64,000 nucleotides of DNA from Bog-473 sp963809715 (GTDB lineage Bacteria > Actinomycetota > Acidimicrobiia > Acidimicrobiales > RAAP-2): NCBI GenBank assembly GCA_963809715.1, contig CAWEKO010000003.1, positions 806,001 through 870,000 on the forward strand, given 5' to 3'. Positions within the stretch are counted from its first letter, which is position 1. Every line of letters starts with the position of its first letter. Below the pieces are notes generated by a model. The model worked only from the letters and a program-made list of their open reading frames with translations, did not search any database and had not been told where the DNA came from. Shown here in pieces: positions 17,779 to 26,677 of this stretch. The position numbers and the translations under genes are program-made.

Positions 17779-18005
17779 GGTCTCTGTGCCCTCCCTGTGA
17801 CCCGCCCGATGAGCCAGCCGATGACTCTCCCGGGATTCACCCTCGGTCGGTGCCGTCCACACTACGCGGCAATCCGGTCCCGACCGTGGGCCGTATGACC
17901 GGTCAAGCGACGGGTGACGAATCCGTGCGGCGATCCGTGGGCTGAACGGCACGGCCGTCCGTACGGGGTGCCCGCGGGCGTACCACCGGACGAAGGGACG
18001 ACGGC

Positions 18006-18734
18006 ATGGCTCGAATCGGTTTGATGGGCAGGTCACAGTTGGACGGGCGATCGAGGCGGGTGCGACGGACCCGTCTCGTGGCCGAGGGACTGGCTGCAGC
18101 GGTGGTGTTGACCGGTGCCACCGCCGGGATGGTGAACGTCGTCGGCGCCTCGGGCCCCAATGCGAAGACGGTCAAGGTGTCGACCACGACGATTCCGAAG
18201 ATTGGCACCGTGCTGACCAGCGCCTCGGGCTTGACCCTCTACCGTTTCACCCAGGACACCAAGGGGAAATCGGCCTGTACCGGGGTCTGCGCCAAGGCCT
18301 GGCCGCCGCTCACCGCTGCGAAGGGCGCCCACGTGCAAGGACCCAAGGGGGTCACGGGTCTGTCGGTGATCAACGTCGGCCACGGCCGCTGGCAGGTGGC
18401 GTTCCACAACGTGGCGCTCTACCGCTTCGTCGGTGACAAGAAGAAGGGTCAGGCACACGGCCAGGGCCTGGCGAACGTGTGGTTCGCCGCCCTGAAGAGC
18501 GGGATCCCGGCGGGCAATGCGGCGCCGGCGACGTCGACGCCGCAGCCATCGAGTGCGAGCACTCCGGCGCCGGCCGTGACGCCGCCGACTCCAGCCCCCA
18601 CTCCGTCGACGACACCGGTGACCTCACCGCCTCCGACTCCGGCCACAACACATGTGACCTCGCCCCCGGTGACGGCGCCCCGGGCGACGACAACGACGAC
18701 CTCACCACCGATGAGCGGCGGGGCCGGCTTCTGA
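18006..18734 (+). CDS. Secreted repeat protein (COG4315/PF03640 type) with Pro/Thr-rich tail
   Basis: A 242-residue exported protein. Residues about 28-50 form a signal sequence or anchor after an Arg-rich start. Two copies of the YX4D-type repeat follow: LTLYRFTQDTKGKSACTGVC with AWPPL, and VALYRFVGDKKKGQAHGQGL with WFAA. This is the family of predicted lipoproteins or secreted repeats of unknown role (PF03640). No lipobox Cys is visible. The last 70 residues are almost only Pro, Thr, Ala and Ser, a likely cell-wall spacer, without a sorting motif. It stands alone, convergent with the GH43 gene. Confidence 0.85.
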   Translation: MARIGLMGRSQLDGRSRRVRRTRLVAEGLAAAVVLTGATAGMVNVVGASGPNAKTVKVSTTTIPKIGTVLTSASGLTLYRFTQDTKGKSACTGVCAKAWPPLTAAKGAHVQGPKGVTGLSVINVGHGRWQVAFHNVALYRFVGDKKKGQAHGQGLANVWFAALKSGIPAGNAAPATSTPQPSSASTPAPAVTPPTPAPTPSTTPVTSPPPTPATTHVTSPPVTAPRATTTTTSPPMSGGAGF

Positions 18735-18834
18735 CCCATGCGAAGCCGCGGATGAGCGCGTCCAGGCGACGCCGAATTCAGTGTGGGCGATCGGGAGTCA
18801 CGTCCTGTGCCCCGACGCCGTACGAACGGTCTCC

Positions 18835-20886
18835 TTACGTCGCGGCGATGCCCACCATGGGAGCGTTCAGATGCTGGCCGCCCATGGACCCCAGGAAGGG
18901 TGCGTCCCCGAACGTGAAGATGCCGCCATCGGCTCCCTGGAGCCAGTAGCCGGCGCCATCCGTGCTCGTGGCCATCCCGACAACCGGCGCATTGAGGTTC
19001 AACCCGTAGACGTTGCCGTAGGGCGCGGCATCCCCGAAGGGAGCGACGGAGCCGTTGGCGCTGGCCAGCCAGTAGCCGTTCCGGCTGTTCGAGGGCGCCA
19101 TCCCCGTGATGCGGAAGCCACCCTGGGCGAAGGGCAGACCACCCTCGTACTTGGCGTCGCCGTAGCTGTAGACCTGTCCGGCCGAGTCAACCAGCCAGTA
19201 GCCGCCATCGAGATAGGAGCCCGAGGCGGCGGTGACGGGATTGACGAGGTTCTCGCCGCCGGCCGAACCGTAGAAGTGGGCATCACCGAAGGCGAAGACG
19301 CCACCATCCGAGGCGACGAGCCAGTAGCCCAGACCATCGACCGTCGGGATCATGTCGATGATGGGTTTGTTGAGCCTGATGGAGCCGGTCGATCCGTAGA
19401 AGCCGGCGTCACCGAAGGCGAAGACGCCCCCGTCCGATGCCACGAGCCAATAGCCCCGGTGGTCGGAGCTCGGCGCCATGCCGACGACCGGCTGGTTGAG
19501 CCTGATGGAGCCGGTGGATCCGTAGAAGTGGGCGCCACCGAAGGTGAAGACCCCACCATCCGAGGCGACCTGCCAATACCCGGTTGGGGGAGGGGGCGCT
19601 TGGGGGCAGGTGGGCCCGACCGCGGCGGCCGTGTTGTTGGCCGGCTGCACGGATGGGGCGCCGCTCGTGCCGTTCGGGCCACTCGAGAAGGCCAGGTCGG
19701 CCAGGTACATGGGTCTGATGCCGCACTCCAGGTAGCCGATGGTGGTGCCCTCCCAGGCTGCGAAGGCGATCACGGTCCGATCCGGCCCGGATGGGTCGCT
19801 CTGGGGTGGCGCAAGCGAATAGATGTCCGGTCCACCCGGACCCGACATCCCTGGCTGGGTGGTCAACAGCGGGTTGTCCACCGGGCTGTCCTGGCATCTC
19901 GATTGCGGGGTCGGACAGGTGGCCCAACCGATGCCGTAGGTGTTCGCTCCCTCGTCACTTCCGGCGTAGAAGAGGTAGTAGTTGTTGACCGTCGTGGTCG
20001 TGCCACCCGACGTCGTCACGACCTGGTTGTCGTACATGTCGGGGCCCTCGATGATGTTGCTCTGCCAGGACTCGTCGTCGGTGAGCAGCAGGACGGGACT
20101 GCCGTTGATGGACTGAAGATCTTGCGAGAGAGGCGCCGACCAGATCATCGTGCTCACGCCGACGTGGTTGCCGTCGCTCTTCCAGAGCAGGTAGGAGTCG
20201 CCCGTCGAGGGATCGGTGAAGATGTACGGATCGATGCTTCCCCCGTCGTATCCGTCATCGACGGTGGGTGGCGGGTCATAGTCGTTGTCGCACACCATCG
20301 GCGCCGATGATGAGTCCACATAGGGTCCGAAGGGACTGCCGGCAGTGGCCATGCCGATGCACTGGTCGCTCGTGGAGCGCTCGGTCGCCGTGTAGTACAT
20401 GACAAAGACCGGAGGTGGCGTCACGCCTTTGGATGCCGGCGCCTGAGAGACGGCCACACTCGGAGCCCAGGTGTTGCCCGGCTTGGCCCAGGAACCGAGG
20501 CCGCTGTCGGGCAGTGCGTCAGTCCCCATGGTGTTCCACGTCTCGCCATCCGTGGAAGAGGACACCTGGATGTTGACCTGATGCCCACCCGCGGGCGGCG
20601 TGCTCTGGGTGGCGAAGGCGTAATACCCGCCCTGCCACTGGAGGATGTCGGGGTCGGGGAAGTCCGCGCTGTGCACCGGCGCCCAGCTCGATGCCCCCGC
20701 CGTGGTCGGCGCCGTCAGCCCCGCCGCCGTCGCGGCAACGACGCCGATCAAGAGGGCGGCCGCCGTCGTCATGACTGCACCCCGGAGAGAGCCATCGCGG
20801 CCGAGAGCAGTACCGCACCGGTTCCACAGCCGGCGATGGCTATGACGGCTGCGCCGGAGGGGACTCGATGAAGGACGTAACACCAT
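18835..20886 (-). CDS. Secreted GH43-type glycosidase with six C-terminal GYW repeats
   Basis: About 683 residues. A basic start and the hydrophobic stretch MTTAAALLIGVVAATAAGL make a Sec signal. The GH43 five-bladed propeller follows, with the Asp base in ADFPDPDIL, the pKa-tuning Asp in SIDPYIFTDPS and the Glu acid in IIEGPDMYD, so it probably cleaves arabinan or xylan-type chains. Residues about 475-683 are six repeats of about 42 residues starting GYWLVASDGGVFAFGDA, a repeat common at the ends of secreted actinobacterial proteins; it may fold as a further propeller. The start may be the ATG at 20886 or the adjacent GTG, both behind aaggaa. Three 11-bp repeats lie just upstream. Confidence 0.85.
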   Translation of the reverse strand: MVLRPSSSPLRRSRHSHRRLWNRCGTALGRDGSLRGAVMTTAAALLIGVVAATAAGLTAPTTAGASSWAPVHSADFPDPDILQWQGGYYAFATQSTPPAGGHQVNIQVSSSTDGETWNTMGTDALPDSGLGSWAKPGNTWAPSVAVSQAPASKGVTPPPVFVMYYTATERSTSDQCIGMATAGSPFGPYVDSSSAPMVCDNDYDPPPTVDDGYDGGSIDPYIFTDPSTGDSYLLWKSDGNHVGVSTMIWSAPLSQDLQSINGSPVLLLTDDESWQSNIIEGPDMYDNQVVTTSGGTTTTVNNYYLFYAGSDEGANTYGIGWATCPTPQSRCQDSPVDNPLLTTQPGMSGPGGPDIYSLAPPQSDPSGPDRTVIAFAAWEGTTIGYLECGIRPMYLADLAFSSGPNGTSGAPSVQPANNTAAAVGPTCPQAPPPPTGYWQVASDGGVFTFGGAHFYGSTGSIRLNQPVVGMAPSSDHRGYWLVASDGGVFAFGDAGFYGSTGSIRLNKPIIDMIPTVDGLGYWLVASDGGVFAFGDAHFYGSAGGENLVNPVTAASGSYLDGGYWLVDSAGQVYSYGDAKYEGGLPFAQGGFRITGMAPSNSRNGYWLASANGSVAPFGDAAPYGNVYGLNLNAPVVGMATSTDGAGYWLQGADGGIFTFGDAPFLGSMGGQHLNAPMVGIAAT

Positions 20887-20903
20887 CTTCCTTGTTGAGG
20901 CTG

Positions 20904-20936
20904 GGTGGGTGGCTGGTGGGTGGCTGGTAGGTGGCC
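20904..20936. repeat. 11-bp tandem repeat upstream of the GH43 gene
   Basis: Three adjacent copies of ggtgggtggct (the last with two changes) lie 18 bp upstream of the GH43 start, within its leader region. Confidence 0.8.
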
Positions 20937-21182
20937 AGGTGTGGTTGCCCAGCAGTGACGGATTCTCGACGAGTGCCGGCAACCGACTCCAGCGCCGGCG
21001 CACCATATGTCGACGACGAGCGAGAGGGCCCACGCCAAGAACGGGCCGAAGATCGAGTGCGCAATGGTACAGGGGTCCGTGGTGTCCGAATGAGGCACCA
21101 AAGGTGAAGGGAGGTCACATTTGCGGAGCCATCGGGGTTTGCCTCCGAATTCCCGATGCGGCCGGTACGGTTGAACCCGAAC

Positions 21183-21708
21183 ATGCCGACACCAAACCCG
21201 ACACCGAACCCGACACCACCGCCGACGACTGCCACCGACCTCCCCACCTCCCCACCGCAAGCTCTCGAAGAGAATCGGCTGGAAGATCCTCAACGGCCTC
21301 CACAAAGGCGCTCTCCGCATCACCGGTGGACGCTGGCCGGCCACCCTCCGCGGCATGCCGGCCGTCGAGCTCGAGACCATCGGGCGCAGGACCGGCCAGG
21401 CCCGCACCACCATGCTCACGTCGCCACTGCACGATGACAGCCGGGTCGTCCTCGTCGCCTCACGGGGTGGGGCGGACCACCACCCGGCGTGGTACGTGAA
21501 CCTGACCGCGAATCCCGACGTCAAGGTGACCATGTACGGCGAGACCCGCCAGATGCGAGCCCGCACGGCCTCACCCGAGGAGAAGGCGGCGCTCTGGCCC
21601 GAGATCGTCTCCGTCTACAAGCACTACGAGGGGTATCAGAAGCGCTCGAAACGGGACATCCCCGTCGTCATCTGCGAGCCGCCGCCGCCGGCTCCACATC
21701 CGGCCTGA
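21183..21708 (+). CDS. Ddn-type deazaflavin-dependent nitroreductase family protein, 5' end out of frame
   Basis: The main frame encodes the Ddn fold: KRIGWKILNGLHKG, then RITGGRWPATLRG, ELETIGRRTGQARTTML and the SRGGADHHPAWYVNLTANP motif that binds F420 or FMN. It ends at 21708. That frame continues upstream to a TGA at 21172 without ATG, GTG or TTG. The ATG at 21183 lies in another frame, followed by an acaccaaacccg repeat. The gene therefore probably starts at 21183 and shifts frame before about 21270; otherwise only a truncated start at 21355 remains. The intact protein would be about 175 residues. It precedes the YbjQ-domain operon by about 100 bp on the same strand. Confidence 0.78.
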
Positions 21709-21804
21709 ACCGGGGAGGACGAGCAGCCCCAGGGGTCCACCGCCGCGTCGAGGTCGCCGAGGTCGCCCGGTCGGCTCTCCAGCCCGGCCACTACGATGCG
21801 CTCA

Positions 21805-22257
21805 ATGTCGCTCGAGCCCACCGGGGACGCCAACCTCGACCTCAACACCAACGCCAACACCAACGCTGATCCCGCCTTCGACCTCAGCCTGGCCGTCTCG
21901 CAACTGGCCTCGAACAGCACCGATCTGCACATCATGCTCAAGTTGCTGGTCTCGCAATTGTCCGACGCATTGGGCAACCGCTTGACGGTGGAGCGGGCCG
22001 GCGGCCGCTTCCGCAAGAGCGAGCAGATCAAGTCGGTCCGGATCACCCTCGGCGACGACACCCTCGAAGCGGCCGTCGACGGGCCGTCGGTGCGTTGCAG
22101 CATCGGCCACGCCTCGGGCGGAATCCGGATTCGCAGTGAGCAGGTCGCGATGGACGTGTGGCTCACCCGCTTGCTCTCCACCCTCCAGGCCGAAGCGCAG
22201 ACCAGCGAGCAGACCCGCCAGGCGCTGGAGAACATCGTGATCGGAGGATCATCGTGA
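21805..22257 (+). CDS. Hypothetical first protein of the YbjQ-domain operon
   Basis: A 150-residue acidic protein of no recognised family. A short Asn/Asp-rich start is followed by a helix (FDLSLAVSQLASNSTDLHIM), then a beta-rich region (SVRITLGDDTLEAAVDG) and a C-terminal helix with coiled-coil character. It could also start three codons earlier at 21796. No signal or membrane segment. Its TGA overlaps the GTG of the next gene by four bases, so it is certainly part of the operon that includes three YbjQ-like proteins. A scaffold or regulatory role for those proteins is only a guess. Confidence 0.75.
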   Translation: MSLEPTGDANLDLNTNANTNADPAFDLSLAVSQLASNSTDLHIMLKLLVSQLSDALGNRLTVERAGGRFRKSEQIKSVRITLGDDTLEAAVDGPSVRCSIGHASGGIRIRSEQVAMDVWLTRLLSTLQAEAQTSEQTRQALENIVIGGSS

Positions 22258-23093
22258 CGGATCCACAGCCACAGCCACAGCCCCAACCCCAACCCCAACC
22301 CCATCCACCATCGGACCTCCCCAAGGACGCCGCCCACCGCCTCGAGGAGCTCGAGCACGGCCTGTTCACCTCCGACCTCTCGGTCAACGAATTCCTCCTC
22401 GTCAAGGAGGCCGGGTTTCACCCTCTGGGATTCGTGATGGGCTCGTCGATCTATCACATCGGGATCCAGACGAGGAAGTGGGGCGAGAGTCAGGAGCTGT
22501 CCAAGCTCACCGAGGCCATGTACACGGCGCGCGAGCTCGCCATGACCCGGATGGAGGAGGAGGCGGAGGAGCTCGGCGCCGACGGCGTGGTGGGCGTGCG
22601 GCTCGATGTGAACTACTACGAGTGGGGCAACGACTCCGCCGAGTTCATCGCCTTCGGCACCGCCGTCAAGGCGGAGGACGGCACCTCGTACCTCAACGCC
22701 CTCGGCAAGCCGTTCACCTCGGACCTCTCGGGTCAGGACTTCTGGACCCTCACGCAGACCGGCCATGTCCCCCAGGGTCTCGTCATGGGCACCTGCGTCT
22801 TCCACATCGCGCACCGCAAGCTGACCCAGGCCCTCGGCTCCATGGGCCAGAACGTCGAGCTGCCCAACTTCACCCAGGCCCTCTACGAGGCTCGCGAACT
22901 CGCCATGACCCGCATGCAGGACGAGGCCAGCCGGCTCAACGCCAGCGGCATCGTGGGCGTGCGCCTCGAGGAGAAGTCGCACCAGTGGGGCTCGCACACC
23001 ATCGAGTTCCTGGCGCTCGGCACGGCGGTGACCAAGGTGAGCGGCGAGGTGACCCTCCCCAAGCCCACCACGATCATCTCCCTGGACAACTGA
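22254..23093 (+). CDS. Protein with two YbjQ-like (heavy-metal-binding) domains, A
   Basis: Starts at GTG 22254 inside the preceding stop. After a Gln-Pro repeat (residues 4-17, from 6-bp DNA repeats) come two similar domains at about 36-140 and 155-262. Each opens with FTSDLS and a GFVMG or GLVMG strand, then has a long helix such as ARELAMTRMEEEAEELGADG, the VVGVRL or IVGVRL strand and a closing FGTAV or LGTAV. This is the pattern of YbjQ/PF01906 proteins, small proteins that form rings and are annotated as heavy-metal binding, with no proven function. Next gene overlaps by one base (TGATG). 279 residues, no membrane segment. Confidence 0.82.
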   Translation: MTDPQPQPQPQPQPQPHPPSDLPKDAAHRLEELEHGLFTSDLSVNEFLLVKEAGFHPLGFVMGSSIYHIGIQTRKWGESQELSKLTEAMYTARELAMTRMEEEAEELGADGVVGVRLDVNYYEWGNDSAEFIAFGTAVKAEDGTSYLNALGKPFTSDLSGQDFWTLTQTGHVPQGLVMGTCVFHIAHRKLTQALGSMGQNVELPNFTQALYEARELAMTRMQDEASRLNASGIVGVRLEEKSHQWGSHTIEFLALGTAVTKVSGEVTLPKPTTIISLDN

Positions 23094-24055
23094 TGCCCGA
23101 CGGGGACAGCCTGCCGTCGGACAGCCCGCCGCCCGATGCCGTGACGACCACGACCGGCGGCCCCCCGGGCGACCTGCCCGAGGCGGCACTGCGCCGCCTG
23201 AGTTCCGACGGCTTCTCCTCGGGTCTCAGCGTGCCCGACTTCGCGGCCTGCCTCGAGCTGGGTCTCCAACCCGTCTCGCTCGTCCAGGGCTTCTGTGTCA
23301 TGCAGTGGGGTTGGTACGGCCGGGGCTCCTCCTACATGCGCGGCATGAACCCCTACGGCGGTCCGAGCACCCCTGACGCCTACACCGAGACGTACCGCTG
23401 CCCCCACGGCTTCGTCAACAGCACCGAGCACCGCACCTGGGGCCAGAACTTCGAGCAGCCCTGGGTCGAACAGGCCTGGAACTCCGGCTACATGGCCGCC
23501 TACGACCGCATGGTCGAGGAGGCCCGGCTGCACGGGGCCCACGGGGTGATCGGCGTGGTCGACCGGATCTCGCCGGTGGCCGACACCGGGAACACCGAGT
23601 TCCACTTCCTCGGCACCGCCGTCGTCGTCGAGGACGGGCCGCCTCCCGCCGGCGGCGCGCCCTGGAGCACCTATCTGGCCGGGCAGCGGCTGACCAAGTC
23701 GATCGAGGCCGGGTTCATGCCCATCTCCATCGTGGCCGCTCTCGCCTCGGTGCGGGTCTGGGCCTACTGCGTGACCGAGTACCTCATGGAGGCCTCGATG
23801 GGGTGGGGCTCCAATCAGCCGATCGTCGTCGAGCAGGTCAGCCGGGCCCACATGGCCGTGCGCCAGCTCGCCCGCAAACACGTGCGCCAGCAGCTGATGG
23901 GCGACGAGCTCCACGGGGCCCGCATCGAGGTGGAGGGTCGCGACCTCTCCCAGGGCGACGAGGTGATCGACTGCACCCTGCGGGGCAACCGGGTGCGCCG
24001 CTTCAAGGACTACGACGAGATCCCCGCCCCCCGGCCCACGGTGCGTCTCGGATGA
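23093..24055 (+). CDS. Protein with divergent YbjQ-like domains, B
   Basis: A 320-residue paralogue of its neighbours. The first domain (about 40-185) has FSSGLSVPDFAACLELGLQP, a roughly 50-residue insertion rich in Gly, Tyr and Trp, then AAYDRMVEEARLHGAHGVIG and HFLGTAV. The second half (about 200-310) keeps the outline but has lost the GTAV ending and the VVGV strand, so it is probably a degenerate domain. The start is the ATG sharing one base with the upstream stop. It overlaps the next gene by ATGA. The insertion and degenerate copy suggest the three paralogues have different jobs in one assembly. Confidence 0.75.
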   Translation: MPDGDSLPSDSPPPDAVTTTTGGPPGDLPEAALRRLSSDGFSSGLSVPDFAACLELGLQPVSLVQGFCVMQWGWYGRGSSYMRGMNPYGGPSTPDAYTETYRCPHGFVNSTEHRTWGQNFEQPWVEQAWNSGYMAAYDRMVEEARLHGAHGVIGVVDRISPVADTGNTEFHFLGTAVVVEDGPPPAGGAPWSTYLAGQRLTKSIEAGFMPISIVAALASVRVWAYCVTEYLMEASMGWGSNQPIVVEQVSRAHMAVRQLARKHVRQQLMGDELHGARIEVEGRDLSQGDEVIDCTLRGNRVRRFKDYDEIPAPRPTVRLG

Positions 24056-24924
24056 ACACCCCGGACACCAAGGCCGAGATGCGCAAGGGCGCCGAGGCCG
24101 TTGCGCAAGCGGCACCGCCCTCCACGACCCGGGGGATCACCTCGGATCTCTCGGTCGACGAGGCGCTCCTCCTCCACGGCGCCGGCTGGGAGCCACTCGA
24201 TCTGGTCTGCGGCGTCGCCGTCTGCTCCATCCCCTTCGGGGTCTGGAATTGGGGCGGATCCAGCGGCGGGGTATCGATCAAGCTCGCCTCTGACGCCAAC
24301 AACATCGCCATGGGCGAGGCGGTGGCCCAGATCCGCGCCGAGTGCGGCAAGGTCAAGGGGTACGGAGTCGTGGGTGTCCAGGTCGAGCTCAGCCTGCGCC
24401 AGCACCACGTCGACGTGGAGCTGGTCGGCACGGCGGTGCGCCCGATGCAACGGCCCAAACGGGGCGAAGACGCCGCGCTGGCCATGCCCTTCGTGTCCGA
24501 CCTCTCCGCTCGCGACTTCACCCTCCTGCTCCGAGCCGGCTGGATGCCCGTGGGCCTGGCCTTCGGGAGCGCGTTCGTCTACTCCTCCCGGCGCTCGGCG
24601 GGCGCTGCCTTGCGCCAGTCGACCCAGAACGTCGAGCTCACCAACTACACCCAGGCCATGTACGCCGCCCGGGAGTCGGCCATGGAGCGCATGCAGCACT
24701 CCGCCCTCGAGGCCGGTGGGCAGGGCGTGGTCGAGGTCAAGATCACCGAGGGCCCGGTCGCCTTCGCCCGACACTCCATCGGCTTCACCACCTGGGGGAC
24801 CGCGGTCAAGCTGGTGGCGGAGTCGCACCAGTTCGTCAAACCCGAGGTCGTGTTGCCGCTCGATGACGCGGTGGTGAGCTTCGAGGCCGAGAGTCTGCGC
24901 AGTGCAGGACAGGGGAGGCATTGA
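24052..24924 (+). CDS. Protein with two YbjQ-like domains, C
   Basis: A 290-residue paralogue. Domain 1 (about 30-130) begins ITSDLSVDEALLLHGAGWEP and ends VELVGTAV, with the central helix shortened. Domain 2 (about 148-262) is closer to the family: FVSDLSARDFTLLLRAGWMP, then AMYAARESAMERMQHSALEAG, the GVVEVKI strand and TTWGTAV. Coupled at both ends (ATGA upstream, one-base TGATG downstream). Together the three genes encode six such domains, enough for one hetero-oligomeric ring if the family's ring assembly holds here; that is inference. No metal-binding Cys cluster is obvious. Confidence 0.8.
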   Translation: MNTPDTKAEMRKGAEAVAQAAPPSTTRGITSDLSVDEALLLHGAGWEPLDLVCGVAVCSIPFGVWNWGGSSGGVSIKLASDANNIAMGEAVAQIRAECGKVKGYGVVGVQVELSLRQHHVDVELVGTAVRPMQRPKRGEDAALAMPFVSDLSARDFTLLLRAGWMPVGLAFGSAFVYSSRRSAGAALRQSTQNVELTNYTQAMYAARESAMERMQHSALEAGGQGVVEVKITEGPVAFARHSIGFTTWGTAVKLVAESHQFVKPEVVLPLDDAVVSFEAESLRSAGQGRH

Positions 24925-25334
24925 TGAGTCCGACCAGAGATTGGGAGTCGTGGGCGCGCACGTTCGAGTCCATCGACGGGCCCGACGAGTTCGCTGCCCT
25001 CTTCGCCGAGGGTGGCCGTTTCCGCGACCCGGTGACCCCGTGGACGACCGACCTGCACAAGGTGGCCACGGACACCGACGCCATCTTCCCGGATTGGAAC
25101 CAGCGGGTCGACCGCATCCGAGGCGGTGAGGACTGGGCCTTCTTCGAGTGGACCGGCACCGCCACCTTCAACGCCGGCGAGGGCAAGGCGGGCATCCCCA
25201 TCGAAATGACCGGCGCCACCGTCATCGACGTCGACGACGACGGCAAGGTCACCGACTGGCGCGACTATCTCGACACCAACGAGCCCACCCAGCAGATTCA
25301 GAACGGGCTGGAACGGGCCATGGAGGGCGGCTGA
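24924..25334 (+). CDS. SnoaL/NTF2-like protein
   Basis: A 136-residue cone-shaped alpha+beta protein of the NTF2/SnoaL superfamily: the helix RTFESIDGPDEFAALFAEGG followed by FRDPVTPWTTD, and strands ending VIDVDDDGKVTDWRDYLD. Members are isomerases, hydrolases or ligand-binding proteins. The final gene of the YbjQ operon; its ATG overlaps the previous stop by one base. The active-site residues cannot be assigned, so a catalytic role is uncertain. Three 15-bp repeats start directly after its TGA. Confidence 0.82.
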   Translation: MSPTRDWESWARTFESIDGPDEFAALFAEGGRFRDPVTPWTTDLHKVATDTDAIFPDWNQRVDRIRGGEDWAFFEWTGTATFNAGEGKAGIPIEMTGATVIDVDDDGKVTDWRDYLDTNEPTQQIQNGLERAMEGG

Positions 25335-25379
25335 GCCGATCTCGGTCGGGCCGATCTCGGTCGAGCCGATCTCAGTCTG
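25335..25379. repeat. 15-bp tandem repeat between convergent genes
   Basis: Three units of gccgatctcggtcgg (the last with changes) fill the space between the SnoaL-like stop and the convergent di-iron gene, whose stop codon lies inside the third unit. Confidence 0.85.
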
Positions 25380-26463
25380 AGCCCTCGGCCGCCACCGACT
25401 TCACGTGCGCCATCCGTGCGTCGCGGGCCTCGTCCAGATCCTGCGCCGCCTTCTCGTCGCTGGCCATCTCGGCGTCGATGTCCGAATCGGCAAAGCCGAT
25501 CACGCCCATCGACTCGAAGGCCGTGCGCAACTTCGGACCCCAGAGCCCGATGTCACGCAGGATGGGCACGATCCGCATGAACAAGAAGTTGCGGAACTCG
25601 CGCAGCGTGTCGCTGTTGTCGACGTAGGTGGCGATCTCGGGCGGCAGCTCCAGGCGCTCCCACACCTCCTCGCCCAAGAAGCGGTCCCGCATGAGGTGGC
25701 AGGCCTCGATGCAGAAGGCCTCCCGGTCCTCCCGCTCGGCCTGGCTCAGCTGCGGGTAGTAGTCGCGCAGGGCCAGGCGCCCGAACATCACGTGCCGGGC
25801 CTCGTCCTGCATGACGTAGGCGTTGAGCGCCTTGGCCAGCGGGTCGGTGGCGTTGTTGCGGATGATCCCGAAGGCGGCCAGGGCCAGCCCCTCTATGAGC
25901 ACCTGCATGCCCAGATACGTCATGTCCCAGCGGCTGTCGGAGATGACGTCGTCGAGCAGCGCCTTGAGGTGCGGGTTGAGCGGGTACACGAGCTGCACCT
26001 TCTCGTGCAGGTAGCGGCTGTAGACCTCGACATGGCGTGCCTCGTCGATGACCTGTGTCGCCGCGTAGAACTTCGAGTCGACGTCGGGGACCGTCTGCAC
26101 GATCTTGGCCGTGCAGATCAGCGCGCCCTGCTCGCCGTGCATGAACTGACTGAAGCGCCATGCCTCGCTGTGCCGGCGCACCTCACCTTTGCGCTCGTCG
26201 GACATCTTGTCCCACCACTCGGTGCCGAAGATCGGGATGATCTCGTCGGGCATGCCGACCGGGTTGTTCAGGTCGACCTCCTGGCTCCAGTCGAGCCGGT
26301 CGCTGCCGATCCATTGCCGCCGCGTCCCCTTGTCGTAGAGGCGCAGCAACTGCTCCCGACCACCCGTGTAGTTGAAGTCGAACATGGTGGTCGACGGCGA
26401 CTCGATGCCCCACTTCGGCTCGAAGGCGACGTCCGCATCGGACACGGTCGGGATGGTGGCCAT
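25372..26463 (-). CDS. Ferritin-like di-iron protein (AurF/R2-like oxygenase)
   Basis: A 363-residue four-helix-bundle protein with all carboxylate and His ligands of a di-iron site: Glu111 (HGEQGAL), Glu141 and His144 (IDEARHVEVY), Glu191 (LIEGLAL), Glu221 and His224 (QDEARHVMFG). The double DEARH motif is typical of ferritin-like oxygenases such as AurF-type N-oxygenases and R2-like ligand-binding oxidases. Its substrate could be an amine, fatty acid or hydrocarbon. Start at ATG 26463, behind an aaggggggc ribosome site. It stands alone between the YbjQ operon (convergent) and an MDR dehydrogenase on the same strand. Confidence 0.85.
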   Translation of the reverse strand: MATIPTVSDADVAFEPKWGIESPSTTMFDFNYTGGREQLLRLYDKGTRRQWIGSDRLDWSQEVDLNNPVGMPDEIIPIFGTEWWDKMSDERKGEVRRHSEAWRFSQFMHGEQGALICTAKIVQTVPDVDSKFYAATQVIDEARHVEVYSRYLHEKVQLVYPLNPHLKALLDDVISDSRWDMTYLGMQVLIEGLALAAFGIIRNNATDPLAKALNAYVMQDEARHVMFGRLALRDYYPQLSQAEREDREAFCIEACHLMRDRFLGEEVWERLELPPEIATYVDNSDTLREFRNFLFMRIVPILRDIGLWGPKLRTAFESMGVIGFADSDIDAEMASDEKAAQDLDEARDARMAHVKSVAAEGSD

Positions 26464-26677
26464 GTTGCCCCCCTTGCTTCCTTCTGCACGGCGGCGGGAG
26501 CGCCGTCCGCGCCGCGCGACGCTACCCCGTTGTCCGTTCCACGTCATGGGGTGGCCGCCCCGCGGCGCCGGACCGAGTGCCTCCTGGGTGCGTCCTGTGC
26601 GCCGCCTCGGACCGTGGTGACCCAATGCCGTCTGCGTCAGGAGGATCTGCTCACACCGGCCTGCTCAGCGGATCTGC

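Noticed and set aside
18781..20310. 509-residue plus-strand frame
   Set aside because: Antisense shadow of the GH43 gene, whose motifs are unmistakable.
21636..23189. 517-residue minus-strand frame
   Set aside because: Antisense to the YbjQ-domain genes, no motifs.
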